From OAS926 sp035503715 (GTDB lineage: Bacteria > Pseudomonadota > Alphaproteobacteria > Rhizobiales > Rhizobiaceae), in the NCBI GenBank assembly GCA_035503715.1, contig DATJTE010000059.1:1-64000 (forward strand): a DNA stretch of 64,000 nucleotides, read 5' to 3'. Of this stretch, positions 26,618 to 36,133 are shown piece after piece. The notes beneath the pieces were generated by a model. The model had not been told where the DNA came from and ran no database searches. It was given only the letters and a program-made list of their open reading frames with translations. Every line of letters begins with the position of its first letter. Within the stretch, counting starts at the first letter, position 1. The position numbers and the translations under genes were made by a program.

Positions 26618-27571
26618 ATGGCCACCAGAGCCGACGACCTGATCGACCGCAGGCGCCTGCGCCGCAAGCTCACCTTCTGGCGCGTCCTCGCGCTCGGCAT
26701 CGCCGCGATCGCGATTGGCGCGGCGTCATACTGGCTGGTCGGCGGGGACTATAAGCAGATCACCACCAGCCACATCGCCAAGGTGAAGATCGAGGGAACG
26801 ATCACCGAAGATGACGAATTGCTCGAGCGGCTGGAGGAGATCCGCAAGTCGAGCGCGGTGAAGGGCGTTATCCTCGCCATCAACTCGCCCGGCGGTACGA
26901 CGGCCGGCGGCGAATCCATCTATGACGCCGTGCGCCTGATCGCCGAGGAGAAGCCGGTGGTGGCCCAGGTCGGCACGCTCGCCGCGTCGGCCGGCTACAT
27001 GATCGCCAGCGCGAGCGACCACATCGTGGCGCGCAAATCGTCGATCGTCGGATCGATCGGCGTGCTGATCCAGTTCCCCGACCTGACCGGTCTGATGGAC
27101 AAGGTCGGCATCAAGCTCGAAGAGGTGAAGTCGTCGCCGCTGAAGGCTGAGCCCTCACCGTTCAGTCCGACGACGGATGAAGAGCGCGCCATGGTGCGCA
27201 AGATCATCACCGACAGCTATGACTGGTTCGTCGGCATCGTCGACGAGAGGCGCCCGTTGTCACGGCAGGAAGTGCTGACGCTTGCCGACGGCTCGATCTT
27301 CACCGGCAGGCAGGCGCTGAACAACAAGCTCGTCGATGCCCTGGGCGGCGAGGACGAGGCGAAAACCTGGTTGAAGGAGAAAGGCGTCGATACCGATCTC
27401 GAGGTCATCGAGTGGAAGGACAAGGATGAGGCGGGATTCTTTTTCGCCAACGCGATGACAAAGCAGCTTGCCCGCTGGTTCGGCCTTTCCGACTATAGCG
27501 CGGACCTCATCAAAGAGCTCGGCGGCGACCGCTTATTCCTTGACGGTCTTGTATCGCTCTGGCACCCTTGA
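26618..27571 (+). CDS. sppA: Signal peptide peptidase SppA (36-kDa type)
   Basis: The 317-residue membrane-anchored serine protease has an N-terminal transmembrane helix (about 25-42). It carries the S49 peptidase motifs AINSPGGTTAGGESIYDAV, the nucleophile serine in GTLAASAGYMIAS, and the general-base lysine in SSPLKAEPSPF. These give the Ser-Lys dyad used to degrade cleaved signal peptides in the membrane. The length fits the single-domain SppA of Alphaproteobacteria rather than the fused long form. ihfB follows 80 bases downstream, the order seen in related genomes. Confidence 0.94.
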   Translation: MATRADDLIDRRRLRRKLTFWRVLALGIAAIAIGAASYWLVGGDYKQITTSHIAKVKIEGTITEDDELLERLEEIRKSSAVKGVILAINSPGGTTAGGESIYDAVRLIAEEKPVVAQVGTLAASAGYMIASASDHIVARKSSIVGSIGVLIQFPDLTGLMDKVGIKLEEVKSSPLKAEPSPFSPTTDEERAMVRKIITDSYDWFVGIVDERRPLSRQEVLTLADGSIFTGRQALNNKLVDALGGEDEAKTWLKEKGVDTDLEVIEWKDKDEAGFFFANAMTKQLARWFGLSDYSADLIKELGGDRLFLDGLVSLWHP

Positions 27572-27651
27572 GGTCGTTGGGCAGACCTAAAAACAAAATA
27601 AAATCATTCGCATACAAAGAGTTTAGTGAACTCATAAGCGGGGACGCGCTC

Positions 27652-27936
27652 ATGATCAAATCCGAACTTGTGCAGCTTATTGCCAACCGGAATCCGCACC
27701 TTTTCCTTCGCGATGTCGAGAACATCGTGAACGCCATCTTCGATGAGATCACCGAGGCGCTGGCCGATGGAAACCGCGTCGAGTTGCGCGGCTTCGGCGC
27801 GTTCTCCGTGAAGAACCGCCCGGCGCGCACAGGCCGCAATCCCCGCACCGGTGAATCGGTCACCGTCGAGGAGAAGTGGGTTCCCTTTTTCAAGACCGGC
27901 AAGGAGCTGCGCGAGCGGCTGAACACCGAGGGTTGA
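27652..27936 (+). CDS. ihfB: Integration host factor beta subunit
   Basis: The 94-residue protein is a complete HU/IHF-fold subunit, MIKSELVQLIANRNPHL through the beta-arm (RPARTGRNPRTGESV) with the DNA-intercalating proline. It forms a heterodimer with IHF-alpha and bends DNA, assisting sigma-54 promoters among others. The start at 27652 gives the canonical N-terminus; an upstream ATG at 27568 would add an unrelated 28-residue tail. Confidence 0.95.
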   Translation: MIKSELVQLIANRNPHLFLRDVENIVNAIFDEITEALADGNRVELRGFGAFSVKNRPARTGRNPRTGESVTVEEKWVPFFKTGKELRERLNTEG

Positions 27937-27969
27937 TCGTAGCCTACGGCAGGCTTACTGGACTGGCGC

Positions 27970-28293
27970 ATGTATAATCGCATCCTGCTCGTCGTGGTCT
28001 TCGTGCCACTTGCCGTCATCCTGATCGCGCTCGCGGTCGCGAACCGCGCCGCTACGGCCTTCACAATCGATCCGTTCAATCCGGGCAATCCTTCGCTGAC
28101 TGTCGAGATGCCGCTCTTCGCCTTCCTCTTCGCAGCGCTCGTGATCGGATTGTTGATCGGCAGCGTCGCGACCTGGCTCAAGCAAGGCCGCTATCGCAAG
28201 CTGGCCCGCCAGCGCGGGCTGGAAGCGCAGTCGCTGCGCGATCAGGCGGTCCGCACACCTCCGGCAAACGCGCTACCGAAACCCGGCGCGTGA
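27970..28293 (+). CDS. LapA-domain (DUF1049) membrane protein
   Basis: The 107-residue protein has two transmembrane helices (about 5-24 and 50-72) and a basic cytoplasmic tail, the layout of LapA/DUF1049 proteins. E. coli LapA works with LapB in controlling LpxC and lipopolysaccharide amount. A lapB partner is not adjacent. Position directly after ihfB is common. Function in this lineage is not demonstrated. Confidence 0.85.
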   Translation: MYNRILLVVVFVPLAVILIALAVANRAATAFTIDPFNPGNPSLTVEMPLFAFLFAALVIGLLIGSVATWLKQGRYRKLARQRGLEAQSLRDQAVRTPPANALPKPGA

Positions 28294-28312
28294 CTTCATC
28301 GCGCGACGCATC

Positions 28313-29278
28313 ATGCTGAACATTTCCGTCGACGACATCGACCGTGCGCTCACCTTTGGCGGGCTGGTCGAGACGCTGCGAACCGCATTCCGTGATGGCG
28401 CGGTGCAGCCGGTGCGCCACCATCACACAGTTGAACGGCCGGACGGTGCGGCGTCGACACTGCTGCTGATGCCGGCATGGTCCGATTTCAACCGCGCCGG
28501 CACATCCGATGGCGGGCACGTCGGCGTGAAGATCGTCACCGTGTCGCCGGACAACAACCAGATCGGCAAGCCGGCGGTGATGGGACTTTACCTTTTGCTC
28601 GACGGCAAGACGGGCGAGCCACAGGCGTTGATCGACGGGCAGCGACTGACGCAATGGCGTACAGCGGCTGCGTCGGCGCTGGCAGCAAGCTATCTGGCGC
28701 GCGAGGATGCATCGAGGCTGCTGGTCATCGGCGCAGGCGCGCTGTCGCCGTTCCTGGCGCGTGCACATTCCGCCGTGCGGCCGGTCAAGGAGATCGCGAT
28801 CTGGAATCGCACCAGGGCGAACGCGGCGAAGGTTGTGGAGGCGCTGACGCGCGACGGGTTCGATGCGCGTGTTGCAGACGATCTCGACGCCGAGCTTGGC
28901 GCTGCGGACATCGTTTCCTCCGCGACCATTTCGACCGAGCCGCTGGTGAAAGGCGCACGGCTAAAACCGGGCGCGCATGTCGATCTGGTCGGCGGGTTCA
29001 CGCCGTCGATGCGCGAGGCCGACGACGATGCGATCCGTCGCGCGCGTGTTTATGTCGACACGCGGGCCGGCGCCACCAAGGAGGCGGGCGACATTGTGCA
29101 GCCGCTGGGCTCGGGTGTGCTGAAGCAGGACGGGATCGTCGCCGATCTGTTCGAGCTGACGCGCGGTGAAAGGACAGGTCGTCAGAGCCGCGATGAGATC
29201 ACGCTGTTTAAATCGGTGGGCGCGGCCATCGAGGACCTTGCCGCCGCGCGGGCGGTGTATGCGAAGGCCAACGGCTGA
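28313..29278 (+). CDS. Ornithine cyclodeaminase/mu-crystallin family protein
   Basis: The 321-residue protein has the family pattern: an Arg/Lys-rich substrate region (HHHTVERPDG), the KIVTVSPDNN motif, LIDGQRLTQWRTAAASALAA, and a Rossmann nucleotide-binding motif (LLVIGAGALSPFLARAH). Members include ornithine cyclodeaminase, alanine dehydrogenase and delta1-pyrroline-2-carboxylate reductase, and sequence alone does not separate them. Because no arginine or proline catabolic genes lie nearby, the substrate is left open. It starts 19 bases after the LapA-like gene and is likely in the same transcript. Confidence 0.88.
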   Translation: MLNISVDDIDRALTFGGLVETLRTAFRDGAVQPVRHHHTVERPDGAASTLLLMPAWSDFNRAGTSDGGHVGVKIVTVSPDNNQIGKPAVMGLYLLLDGKTGEPQALIDGQRLTQWRTAAASALAASYLAREDASRLLVIGAGALSPFLARAHSAVRPVKEIAIWNRTRANAAKVVEALTRDGFDARVADDLDAELGAADIVSSATISTEPLVKGARLKPGAHVDLVGGFTPSMREADDDAIRRARVYVDTRAGATKEAGDIVQPLGSGVLKQDGIVADLFELTRGERTGRQSRDEITLFKSVGAAIEDLAAARAVYAKANG

Positions 29279-29319
29279 GGCGACCAGCGCCCGCCTTTCC
29301 TTGCCCTCGCCAGAACCCT

Positions 29320-30396
29320 GTGGCAGAAGCGCGGCAGCAGCGGAGACCCTCGTTGAGACACACGCGCGACAAGCGCCGCGAGACTTTTCAGCCGCGTCCC
29401 CACGCGGCGCAGCGACAGAACCAGTCGACGCGGCAGGATTCCGAACAGCGTGATGCCTCGAAGGCCGAAAAGCGGGTATTGAACCGTCGCACCGGTGCGC
29501 TGCCTGCCGAGACCCTGCCGTTGATCCTCGAAGTCGCACCGAATGACGACTACGCGCTGATCGACAGCGGCGGGGGTCGAAAGCTCGAACAGTATGGCGC
29601 CTATCGCATCGTGCGGCCGGAAGGCCAGGCGATCTGGCAGGCAGCTTTGCCGGCGAAGGAGTGGGAGCGCGCGGATGCGATCTTCACCGGCGACACCGAC
29701 GAAGAGGGCATGGGTCGCTGGCGCTTCCCGAAAGCGGCACTCGGCGAAACCTGGCCGATGAAGCATGACGGCATCGACTATCTCGGACGCTTCACTTCGT
29801 TTCGCCATGTCGGCGTTTTCCCCGAACAGGCGTCGCACTGGGACCATATGGCCGGCCTGATCGCCAAAGCCGGCCGTCCAGTGAAAGTGCTGAACCTGTT
29901 CGGCTACACGGGTCTCGCCTCGTTTGTCGCGGCGCGCGCCGGCGCGGAGGTCACGCATGTCGACGCTTCGAAGAAGGCGATCGGCTGGGCGCGCGAGAAC
30001 CAGCAGGTGGCGCGGCTTACAGAGAGGCCGATCCGCTGGATCGTCGAGGACGCGATGAAGTTCGTCGAGCGCGAGGAGCGCCGTGGCAGTCGCTACGATA
30101 TCGTGCTCTTCGATCCGCCGGCCTATGGCCGCGGGCCGAAAGGCGAGGTGTGGCAGCTCTTTGACGATCTGCCGGCGATGGCCGACCTCTGCCGCGCGAT
30201 CCTGACGCCAAAACCGCTCGCGGTCGTGCTGACCGCATACTCGATCCGCGCATCCTTCTTCGCGATCCACGCGCTGATGCGTGACACATTTGCCGGAATG
30301 GGCGGCCGCGTCGAATCCGGTGAGCTGATCATCCGCGAAAAGTCGGCGGGTCGTGCGCTCTCGACCTCGCTGTTCTCACGCTGGGTGGCGGCATGA
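29320..30396 (+). CDS. SAM-dependent rRNA methyltransferase, RlmI/RlmK-like
   Basis: The 358-residue protein has a basic N-terminal region of about 50 residues and then the COG1092 methyltransferase core. Motif I is LNLFGYTGLASFVAARAGA with the following acidic VTHVDASKKAIGWAREN, and motif IV is IVLFDPPAYGRGPKG. It should methylate 23S rRNA at a cytosine or guanine, the exact site being unassigned. The start is a GTG at 29320; the first tens of residues are low-complexity, so the true start could be further in. It overlaps the next RNA methyltransferase gene by four bases. Confidence 0.88.
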   Translation: MAEARQQRRPSLRHTRDKRRETFQPRPHAAQRQNQSTRQDSEQRDASKAEKRVLNRRTGALPAETLPLILEVAPNDDYALIDSGGGRKLEQYGAYRIVRPEGQAIWQAALPAKEWERADAIFTGDTDEEGMGRWRFPKAALGETWPMKHDGIDYLGRFTSFRHVGVFPEQASHWDHMAGLIAKAGRPVKVLNLFGYTGLASFVAARAGAEVTHVDASKKAIGWARENQQVARLTERPIRWIVEDAMKFVEREERRGSRYDIVLFDPPAYGRGPKGEVWQLFDDLPAMADLCRAILTPKPLAVVLTAYSIRASFFAIHALMRDTFAGMGGRVESGELIIREKSAGRALSTSLFSRWVAA

Positions 30397-31232
30397 ACGT
30401 CCGCACGGTCGGCCAGGTGAAGGAGGTCACCAGCCTCGCCAATCCGCTGGTGAAGGACATCAAGGCGCTGGCGCTGAAGAAATTCCGCGACCAGCAGAAT
30501 GCCTTCCTCGCGGAAGGACTGAAACTCGTCATCGACGCGCTGGATCTTGGCTGGACGATCAAGACGCTGATCTTTGCCAAGTCGGGAAAGGGCAATCCGG
30601 CCGTAGAGAAGGTTGCTGCGCGCACGGTGGCGGCCGGTGGCACGGTGCTGGAAGTGAGCGAGAAGGTGCTTGCCGCGATCACGCGGCGCGACAATCCGCA
30701 GATGGTCGTCGGCGTGTTCGCGCAGGACTGGCTGACCCTGAAGGACGTGAGGCCGGCGAAGGACGACGTCTGGGTGGCGCTGGATCGCGTGCGCGATCCC
30801 GGCAATCTCGGCACGGTGATCCGCACCGCGGATGCTGTCGGTGCGAAGGGCGTGATCCTCGTTGGCGAGACGACCGACCCGTTCTCGATCGAGACAGTGC
30901 GCGCGACGATGGGATCGATCTTCGCCGTGCCCGTCGCAAAGACGACCCAGGAGGCCTTCATCGCCTGGCGAAAGGGTTTTGCCGGTCTCGTCGCCGGAAC
31001 GCATCTCAAGGGTGCAGTCGACTACCGGACGGTGGAGTACGCAGGAAAGCCGGTGCTGCTCCTGATGGGCAACGAGCAGCAGGGATTGCCGGATGTGCTG
31101 GCGGACATATGCGACAGGCTGGTGCGCATTCCGCAAGCAGGCCGTGCGGATTCGCTCAACCTCGCGGTGGCGACGGGCGTGATGCTTTTCGAAATCAGGC
31201 GCAAGGCGCTGACGCTTGGAGGCGCCGCATGA
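30393..31232 (+). CDS. TrmH/SpoU-family RNA 2-prime-O-methyltransferase
   Basis: The 279-residue protein has an N-terminal substrate-binding domain (SLANPLVKDIKALALKKFRD) and a SPOUT knot domain with the three family motifs. These are NLGTVIRTADAVGAKGVIL, VLLLMGNEQQGLP and IPQAGRADSLNLAVATGVML. Such enzymes methylate ribose 2-prime-OH in tRNA or rRNA. Start and stop overlap both neighbours by ATGA, forming a coupled trio with the upstream methyltransferase and lspA. Confidence 0.92.
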   Translation: MNVRTVGQVKEVTSLANPLVKDIKALALKKFRDQQNAFLAEGLKLVIDALDLGWTIKTLIFAKSGKGNPAVEKVAARTVAAGGTVLEVSEKVLAAITRRDNPQMVVGVFAQDWLTLKDVRPAKDDVWVALDRVRDPGNLGTVIRTADAVGAKGVILVGETTDPFSIETVRATMGSIFAVPVAKTTQEAFIAWRKGFAGLVAGTHLKGAVDYRTVEYAGKPVLLLMGNEQQGLPDVLADICDRLVRIPQAGRADSLNLAVATGVMLFEIRRKALTLGGAA

Positions 31233-31726
31233 GGCTCGCGACCTTCCTCAGATATTGCGGCGTGATGCTTATCGCCGTCGCACTCGACCAGTGGATCAAA
31301 TATCTCGTCGAGACGCGGCTCGAATTCCAGCAGCAGATCGATCTTCTGCCATTCCTGGCGCTGTTTCGGACCTACAACACTGGCGTCGCCTTCTCGATGT
31401 TCTCTTTCGTTGGCGACAAGGGACTGGTTCTGCTGGCGCTGGTGGTCATCGCCTTCGTGCTCTACCTCGCCGTACGCACCAACGCCAATCAGTGGGTCGC
31501 GCGGCTCGGCTTTGCGCTGATCATCGGCGGCGCCGCCGGCAACATCATCGATCGCATCGCTTACGGCCATGTCGTCGACTACATCCTCTTCCACACGCCG
31601 AGCTGGTCGTTTGCCGTCTTCAATCTGGCGGACGCCTTCATCACGATCGGCGCGGGACTGGTGATCCTGGAAGAAATCATTTCCTGGTGGAGCGACCGCA
31701 AGCGTGTCGCCTCCACCGACGACTGA
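31229..31726 (+). CDS. lspA: Lipoprotein signal peptidase II
   Basis: The 165-residue inner-membrane aspartic protease has four transmembrane segments and the two conserved motifs. The first is the NIIDRIAYGHVVDYI region with the first catalytic Asp; the second is VFNLADAFITIGAG with the other. The N-terminal DQWIKYLVE motif is also present. It cleaves prolipoprotein signal peptides after diacylglyceryl modification. The ATG overlaps the previous stop. Confidence 0.95.
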   Translation: MRLATFLRYCGVMLIAVALDQWIKYLVETRLEFQQQIDLLPFLALFRTYNTGVAFSMFSFVGDKGLVLLALVVIAFVLYLAVRTNANQWVARLGFALIIGGAAGNIIDRIAYGHVVDYILFHTPSWSFAVFNLADAFITIGAGLVILEEIISWWSDRKRVASTDD

Positions 31727-31747
31727 CGAGTTTGCGGAAGGGGTTAC

Positions 31748-32737
31748 ATGGCGTCACCGTTCAGAGCAATCGTGGTCTCGCGCGGCGAGGACAAGAAGCA
31801 GTCCGTTGCGATCACCGAACTGACCGACGACGATCTGATGGACGGCGACGTTACCGTTTCGATCGAGGCGACGACAGTGAACTACAAGGACGGGCTCGCG
31901 ATCACCGGCAAAGGACCCGTGGTGAGGCTTTTCCCGCTTGTCCCTGGCATCGATTTCGCCGGCACCGTGACCTCGTCCACCAACCGCGACTGGAAGCCTG
32001 GCGACAAGGTGATCCTGAACGGCTGGGGTGTCGGCGAGATGCACCATGGCGCGTTTGCGAGCCGCGCCCGGGTGAAAGGCGATTGGCTGGTGCCATTGCC
32101 CGCTTCGATGAGCGCCAGGGACGCCATGGCGGTCGGCACGGCCGGCTACACCGCGATGCTCGCGGTGATGGCTCTGGAGCGCCACGGCATTGTGCCGGAC
32201 CGCGGCCCTGTCGTGGTGACGGGCGCGGCCGGAGGTGTCGGTTCCGTCGCGATCGCGCTGCTGTCGAAGCTCGGCTACAACGTGATCGCCTCGACGGGGC
32301 GGCAATCGGAAGCCGGTTATCTGACTGATCTCGGCGCAAAGGAAATCATCTCGCGTGCCGAACTTTCCGGTCCGGCCAAGCCGCTCGGCAAAGAGCGCTG
32401 GGCAGGCGGCGTCGATGCGGTCGGCAGCCACACGCTGGCGAATGTCCTCTCGATGACCATTTATGGCGGCGCGGTCGCCGCTTGCGGCCTGGTGCAGGGC
32501 ATAGATCTGCCGGGCTCCGTCGCCCCCTTCATCCTTCGCGGCGTCTCGTTGCTCGGTATCGATTCCGTAATGGTGCCGAAGCCGATCCGGCTCGAAGCCT
32601 GGAAGCGCATCGGCATGGATCTCGACCCGAAAAAGCTTGCCGCGCTGACCACGTCCATCGGCTTCGACGGCATCATCGAAGCCGCGCAGCAGATCGTTGA
32701 GGGCAAGATCAGGGGCCGCGTCGTCGTCGAAATGTAG
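31748..32737 (+). CDS. acuI: NADPH-dependent acryloyl-CoA reductase-type oxidoreductase AcuI
   Basis: The 329-residue medium-chain dehydrogenase has the AcuI/YhdH signature (MASPFRAIVVSRGEDKKQSV, NYKDGLAITGKGPVVR, VPGIDFAGTV) and the NADPH-binding region VVTGAAGGVGSVAIALLSKLG with no zinc ligands. Family members reduce acryloyl-CoA to propanoyl-CoA, which also detoxifies acrylate from DMSP or 3-hydroxypropionate routes. The length matches the family. It is 21 bases after lspA. The specific physiological substrate here is inference. Confidence 0.9.
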   Translation: MASPFRAIVVSRGEDKKQSVAITELTDDDLMDGDVTVSIEATTVNYKDGLAITGKGPVVRLFPLVPGIDFAGTVTSSTNRDWKPGDKVILNGWGVGEMHHGAFASRARVKGDWLVPLPASMSARDAMAVGTAGYTAMLAVMALERHGIVPDRGPVVVTGAAGGVGSVAIALLSKLGYNVIASTGRQSEAGYLTDLGAKEIISRAELSGPAKPLGKERWAGGVDAVGSHTLANVLSMTIYGGAVAACGLVQGIDLPGSVAPFILRGVSLLGIDSVMVPKPIRLEAWKRIGMDLDPKKLAALTTSIGFDGIIEAAQQIVEGKIRGRVVVEM

Positions 32738-32836
32738 GCCGGACGGCCGAAATCCGGCGTTTTTTCGCGCCGATCGTTAAAACTCGAACGATCCGTCAAA
32801 AGCTTCTCTAAGCGCTGATATGCAAGGCTTCCGGCT

Positions 32837-35110
32837 ATGGCGGAGTCCGTGCAGAAAGCCGATGTGACGTCCGAGGCAGCGCCGGTTGCAGCGCCGCTGC
32901 CCGAACGCGTGCGCGTCGCGCCGCCGCCGCTGGCGCCACATCTTGTCGAATCGAACCCACGCGAACTGTGGATGCTCGTCGTCATCGCCGTTCTGGTGCT
33001 GGCCGGGCTCGCCCAGCTCAGCGGGACGCCACCCTATATCAGCCTTGCTCTGCTCGTGACCGGCATCTCCGGATTGGTTCTGCTCGTTTTCACGCTGAAA
33101 GCGGAAACCGCGCTCGCCACCATGGTGGACACCACCACGGCCGAAAGCCGCGCCGAGATCGAGACGCTCGCCGACCGCATGTGGGAGCTGCAGGAAAGCG
33201 AGGAGCGCTTCCGTGGACTGATCGATGCGCTGGGCGATCTGGTCGTGCACCGCGACCGGGAGGGCAAGATCGTCTACGCGAATTCCGTTTTCGCCGAACT
33301 GACGGGGCTGAAGCAGGAGTCGCTCACCGGCAAGACACTTGCCGAACTCGGCATCGAGGTCGGCATCGTGCCTGACGCGGCCTTCGCCGATGGCGAATGC
33401 CTGTCGTCAACCGACGTCGCGATCCGCTCCGCCACCGGCGTGCGGTGGTTTTCCTGGATCGAACTTTCCGTGCGCGACAAGACGAGCGACGCGGTCTCGC
33501 ACCGCGCCATCGCGCGCGATATCACGGCGCGCAAACGCGCTGAGACCGCACTGATCAACGCACGTGAGCGCGCCGAGCATGCGAGCCAGGCGAAGTCACG
33601 GTTTCTTGCGACCGTCAGCCATGAAATCCGCACGCCGATGAACGGCATCATGGGCATGGCGAAACTGCTGGCCGACACGCAGCTTCTGCCTGAACAGCGG
33701 ACTTATGTCGGCGCGGTCTCGACCTCGGCCAGCGCGCTGCTGGCGCTGATCGAAGACCTGCTCGACTATTCGAAGATCGAGGCCGGACGCTTCGAGCTCG
33801 AGCCGCAGGCGGTTTCACCGCGCGAATTGACCGACAACGTCGCGGAGCTGCTGGCCGCCCGCGCCTATACGAAGTCTATTGGCCTTGGCTGCCACGTTTC
33901 ACCTGATGTGCCGGCATTGATCACCGCCGATCCCGGACGGCTGCGGCAGGTCCTGCTCAACCTGATCGGCAATGCGATCAAGTTCACCGACACCGGCGGC
34001 GTGACCGTGACGGTGACCGCCGCGGGCGATGCCGACAGGCGTACCGTGAAATTTGCGGTCGCCGACACCGGGCCGGGGCTGAAAGCCGCCGACCTCGATC
34101 GTATCTTCCAGGAATTCGAGCAGGCCGACGGAACCTCGACACGCAAGCATGGTGGGGCCGGCCTCGGGCTTGCAATCTCCCAGCGCATCGTCACTTCGAT
34201 GGGCGGTACAATCGACGTGGAGAGCGAGCCGGGCAAAGGCTCGGTCTTTTCGTTCGAGATCCCGGCGACCGACGCGACGCCGCCAGCCACCGTCGACCGC
34301 GAAATTCTGGCAAACTGCCGCGCCGTAATCGTATCGAAGAACATCGCGGAGACGGAAGCAATCGCGCTTACCATCCGGGCGAATGGCGGCACAGCGCACA
34401 TCGCCGGCACTGCGGCGCAGGCGGCGATCGTCGCTAATGGCGCAACGACCCTGCTTGTCGATGCCGCGCTGGAATCGAGCGACGGCCTTCTGCTGAAGCG
34501 GCTGCGGCTTTCCGGTTTCGCGCATGCCGAGGCGATCACGCTGATTGCGCCGACCGATCGCGGTATGCTGGGTGAATTCCGCGCCAGCGGCTATTCGAGC
34601 TTCCTTGCGCGACCCGTGCGCGACGAGACGCTGCTTCGAATGCTGATCGGCGGCCGAACCAAGGCCGCGACACCGGCGGCGCCAGCGACCGAACCGCAAG
34701 CGGTGCAGCACAGACTTGACGGCGACAGCCTGTCGATCCTGCTCGCCGAGGACAACGACATCAATGCCATGCTGGCGCGCGCGACGCTGACCAAGGCCGG
34801 CCATAAGGTTGATGTCGTGGGCAATGGCCGCGCGGCGGTGGAGGCACTCACCGAAGCAGGGCACCCGCGCTATGACGTGGTGCTGATGGACCTGCATATG
34901 CCCGTGATGGATGGCCTGGACGCCATCGCGGTCATCCGCCGGCACGAGGAGGACAAGGGCATCCGTCCGGTGCCGATCATGGTGCTCTCCGCCGATAGCC
35001 AGGAAAAGACGCGCCACGCGGTGCTTGCGCATGGTGCGAGCGGCTTCGTCACAAAACCGCTCGATCCAGATGCTTTGGTTCGCGCCGTGCAGGAACAAGC
35101 GGCGGCATAA
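32837..35110 (+). CDS. Hybrid sensor histidine kinase with PAS and receiver domains
   Basis: The 757-residue protein has two N-terminal membrane helices (about 45-62 and 67-88), a coiled-coil stretch and a PAS domain (about 120-235). HisKA follows (TVSHEIRTPMNGIMGM, His near 260), then HATPase (NLIGNAIKFTD; GGAGLGLAISQ). A degenerate second receiver-like region lies near 495-610, and a C-terminal receiver has its phospho-Asp in YDVVLMDLHMPVMDG. The layout matches cytoplasm-facing hybrid kinases common in Hyphomicrobiales. A phosphotransfer partner is not adjacent. Signal and target are unknown. Confidence 0.93.
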   Translation: MAESVQKADVTSEAAPVAAPLPERVRVAPPPLAPHLVESNPRELWMLVVIAVLVLAGLAQLSGTPPYISLALLVTGISGLVLLVFTLKAETALATMVDTTTAESRAEIETLADRMWELQESEERFRGLIDALGDLVVHRDREGKIVYANSVFAELTGLKQESLTGKTLAELGIEVGIVPDAAFADGECLSSTDVAIRSATGVRWFSWIELSVRDKTSDAVSHRAIARDITARKRAETALINARERAEHASQAKSRFLATVSHEIRTPMNGIMGMAKLLADTQLLPEQRTYVGAVSTSASALLALIEDLLDYSKIEAGRFELEPQAVSPRELTDNVAELLAARAYTKSIGLGCHVSPDVPALITADPGRLRQVLLNLIGNAIKFTDTGGVTVTVTAAGDADRRTVKFAVADTGPGLKAADLDRIFQEFEQADGTSTRKHGGAGLGLAISQRIVTSMGGTIDVESEPGKGSVFSFEIPATDATPPATVDREILANCRAVIVSKNIAETEAIALTIRANGGTAHIAGTAAQAAIVANGATTLLVDAALESSDGLLLKRLRLSGFAHAEAITLIAPTDRGMLGEFRASGYSSFLARPVRDETLLRMLIGGRTKAATPAAPATEPQAVQHRLDGDSLSILLAEDNDINAMLARATLTKAGHKVDVVGNGRAAVEALTEAGHPRYDVVLMDLHMPVMDGLDAIAVIRRHEEDKGIRPVPIMVLSADSQEKTRHAVLAHGASGFVTKPLDPDALVRAVQEQAAA

Positions 35111-35240
35111 GCTCGAAAGCCGGCTATCGGTGCGTCACGGGGCGTACTATTGCCGGGATCACTACTTCACGATACTGTCACAGTCCTGTTGCACCGCTTG
35201 CCTATCCCCGACCGGAGGGACGGTCCGAAGGAGACGATTC

Positions 35241-36128
35241 GTGCAATCCGCACTGCCGGAAACCGACCGACAGTCAGCCGCCCCAGGCGCCGCTTTCTAC
35301 AGCCGTCAATTCGAGGCCATCGTTACGGGCGCGCCTTTGGGGCGCATCGGCTCGCTCGAAGTCCGTATTGCCGTGGACGAGGCGCAGATCGCCGCCGCGC
35401 AGCAGGTGCGCTATCGCGTCTTCTACGAAGAACTCGGCGCCAAGGGTGACGAGGTCGCCGCGGCCGACCAGCGCGACGCCGACCGGTTCGATGCCGTGTG
35501 CGACCATCTGCTCGTCTACGACACCGCGATCGTCGGCCCGGAACTCAGCAAGATTGTCGGCACCTACCGGCTGCTGCGGCAGGAATCGGCCGTTGCCGCC
35601 GGCGGCTTCTATTCAAATGACGAGTTCGATCTCGACTCGCTGGTGGCGCGGCATCCCTCGCTTCGCTTCCTCGAACTCGGCCGCTCCTGCGTGCTGCCGG
35701 AATACCGCTCGAAGCGGACCATCGAGGTGTTGTGGCAGGGCATCTGGGCCTACATCAACCATTACTCGGTCGGCGTGATGACGGGTTGCGCCTCGTTCCA
35801 TGGGACGACGCCGGCCGCACATGCCGAGGCTCTGTCCTTCCTCGCGCAGAATTGCCGGCCGGATCCCACATGGGACGTGCGAGCGGTGCCCAGCCGCTAT
35901 CAGTCGATGGATCTGATGCCGCCCGAGGCGGTCAACATGCGCTCGGCGATGAACGCCATGCCGCCGCTGATCAAAGGTTATCTGAGGCTCGGCGCGAAGA
36001 TCGGCGACGGTTGCGTGATCGACCACGAATTCGGCACGACGGACGTCTTCATCATTCTGCCCGTCTCGGCCCTCAGCACACGCTACTTGAACTACTACTC
36101 GATCGACGCCAGCCGCTTCGCGGCATAG
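35241..36128 (+). CDS. olsB: Ornithine lipid biosynthesis N-acyltransferase OlsB
   Basis: The 295-residue protein matches OlsB, which acylates L-ornithine with 3-hydroxyacyl-ACP to form lyso-ornithine lipid, a phosphorus-free membrane lipid precursor. Recognisable stretches are IAAAQQVRYRVFYEELGAK, DRFDAVCDHLLVYD, FLELGRSCVLPEYRSKR and GVMTGCASFHGTTPAAHAEA. The GTG start at 35241 has GAAGGAGACG upstream. OlsA, the second acyltransferase, is not adjacent. In rhizobia OlsB is induced under phosphate limitation; no Pho box was recognised in the 130 bases upstream. Confidence 0.92.
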   Translation: MQSALPETDRQSAAPGAAFYSRQFEAIVTGAPLGRIGSLEVRIAVDEAQIAAAQQVRYRVFYEELGAKGDEVAAADQRDADRFDAVCDHLLVYDTAIVGPELSKIVGTYRLLRQESAVAAGGFYSNDEFDLDSLVARHPSLRFLELGRSCVLPEYRSKRTIEVLWQGIWAYINHYSVGVMTGCASFHGTTPAAHAEALSFLAQNCRPDPTWDVRAVPSRYQSMDLMPPEAVNMRSAMNAMPPLIKGYLRLGAKIGDGCVIDHEFGTTDVFIILPVSALSTRYLNYYSIDASRFAA

Positions 36129-36133
36129 TCGCC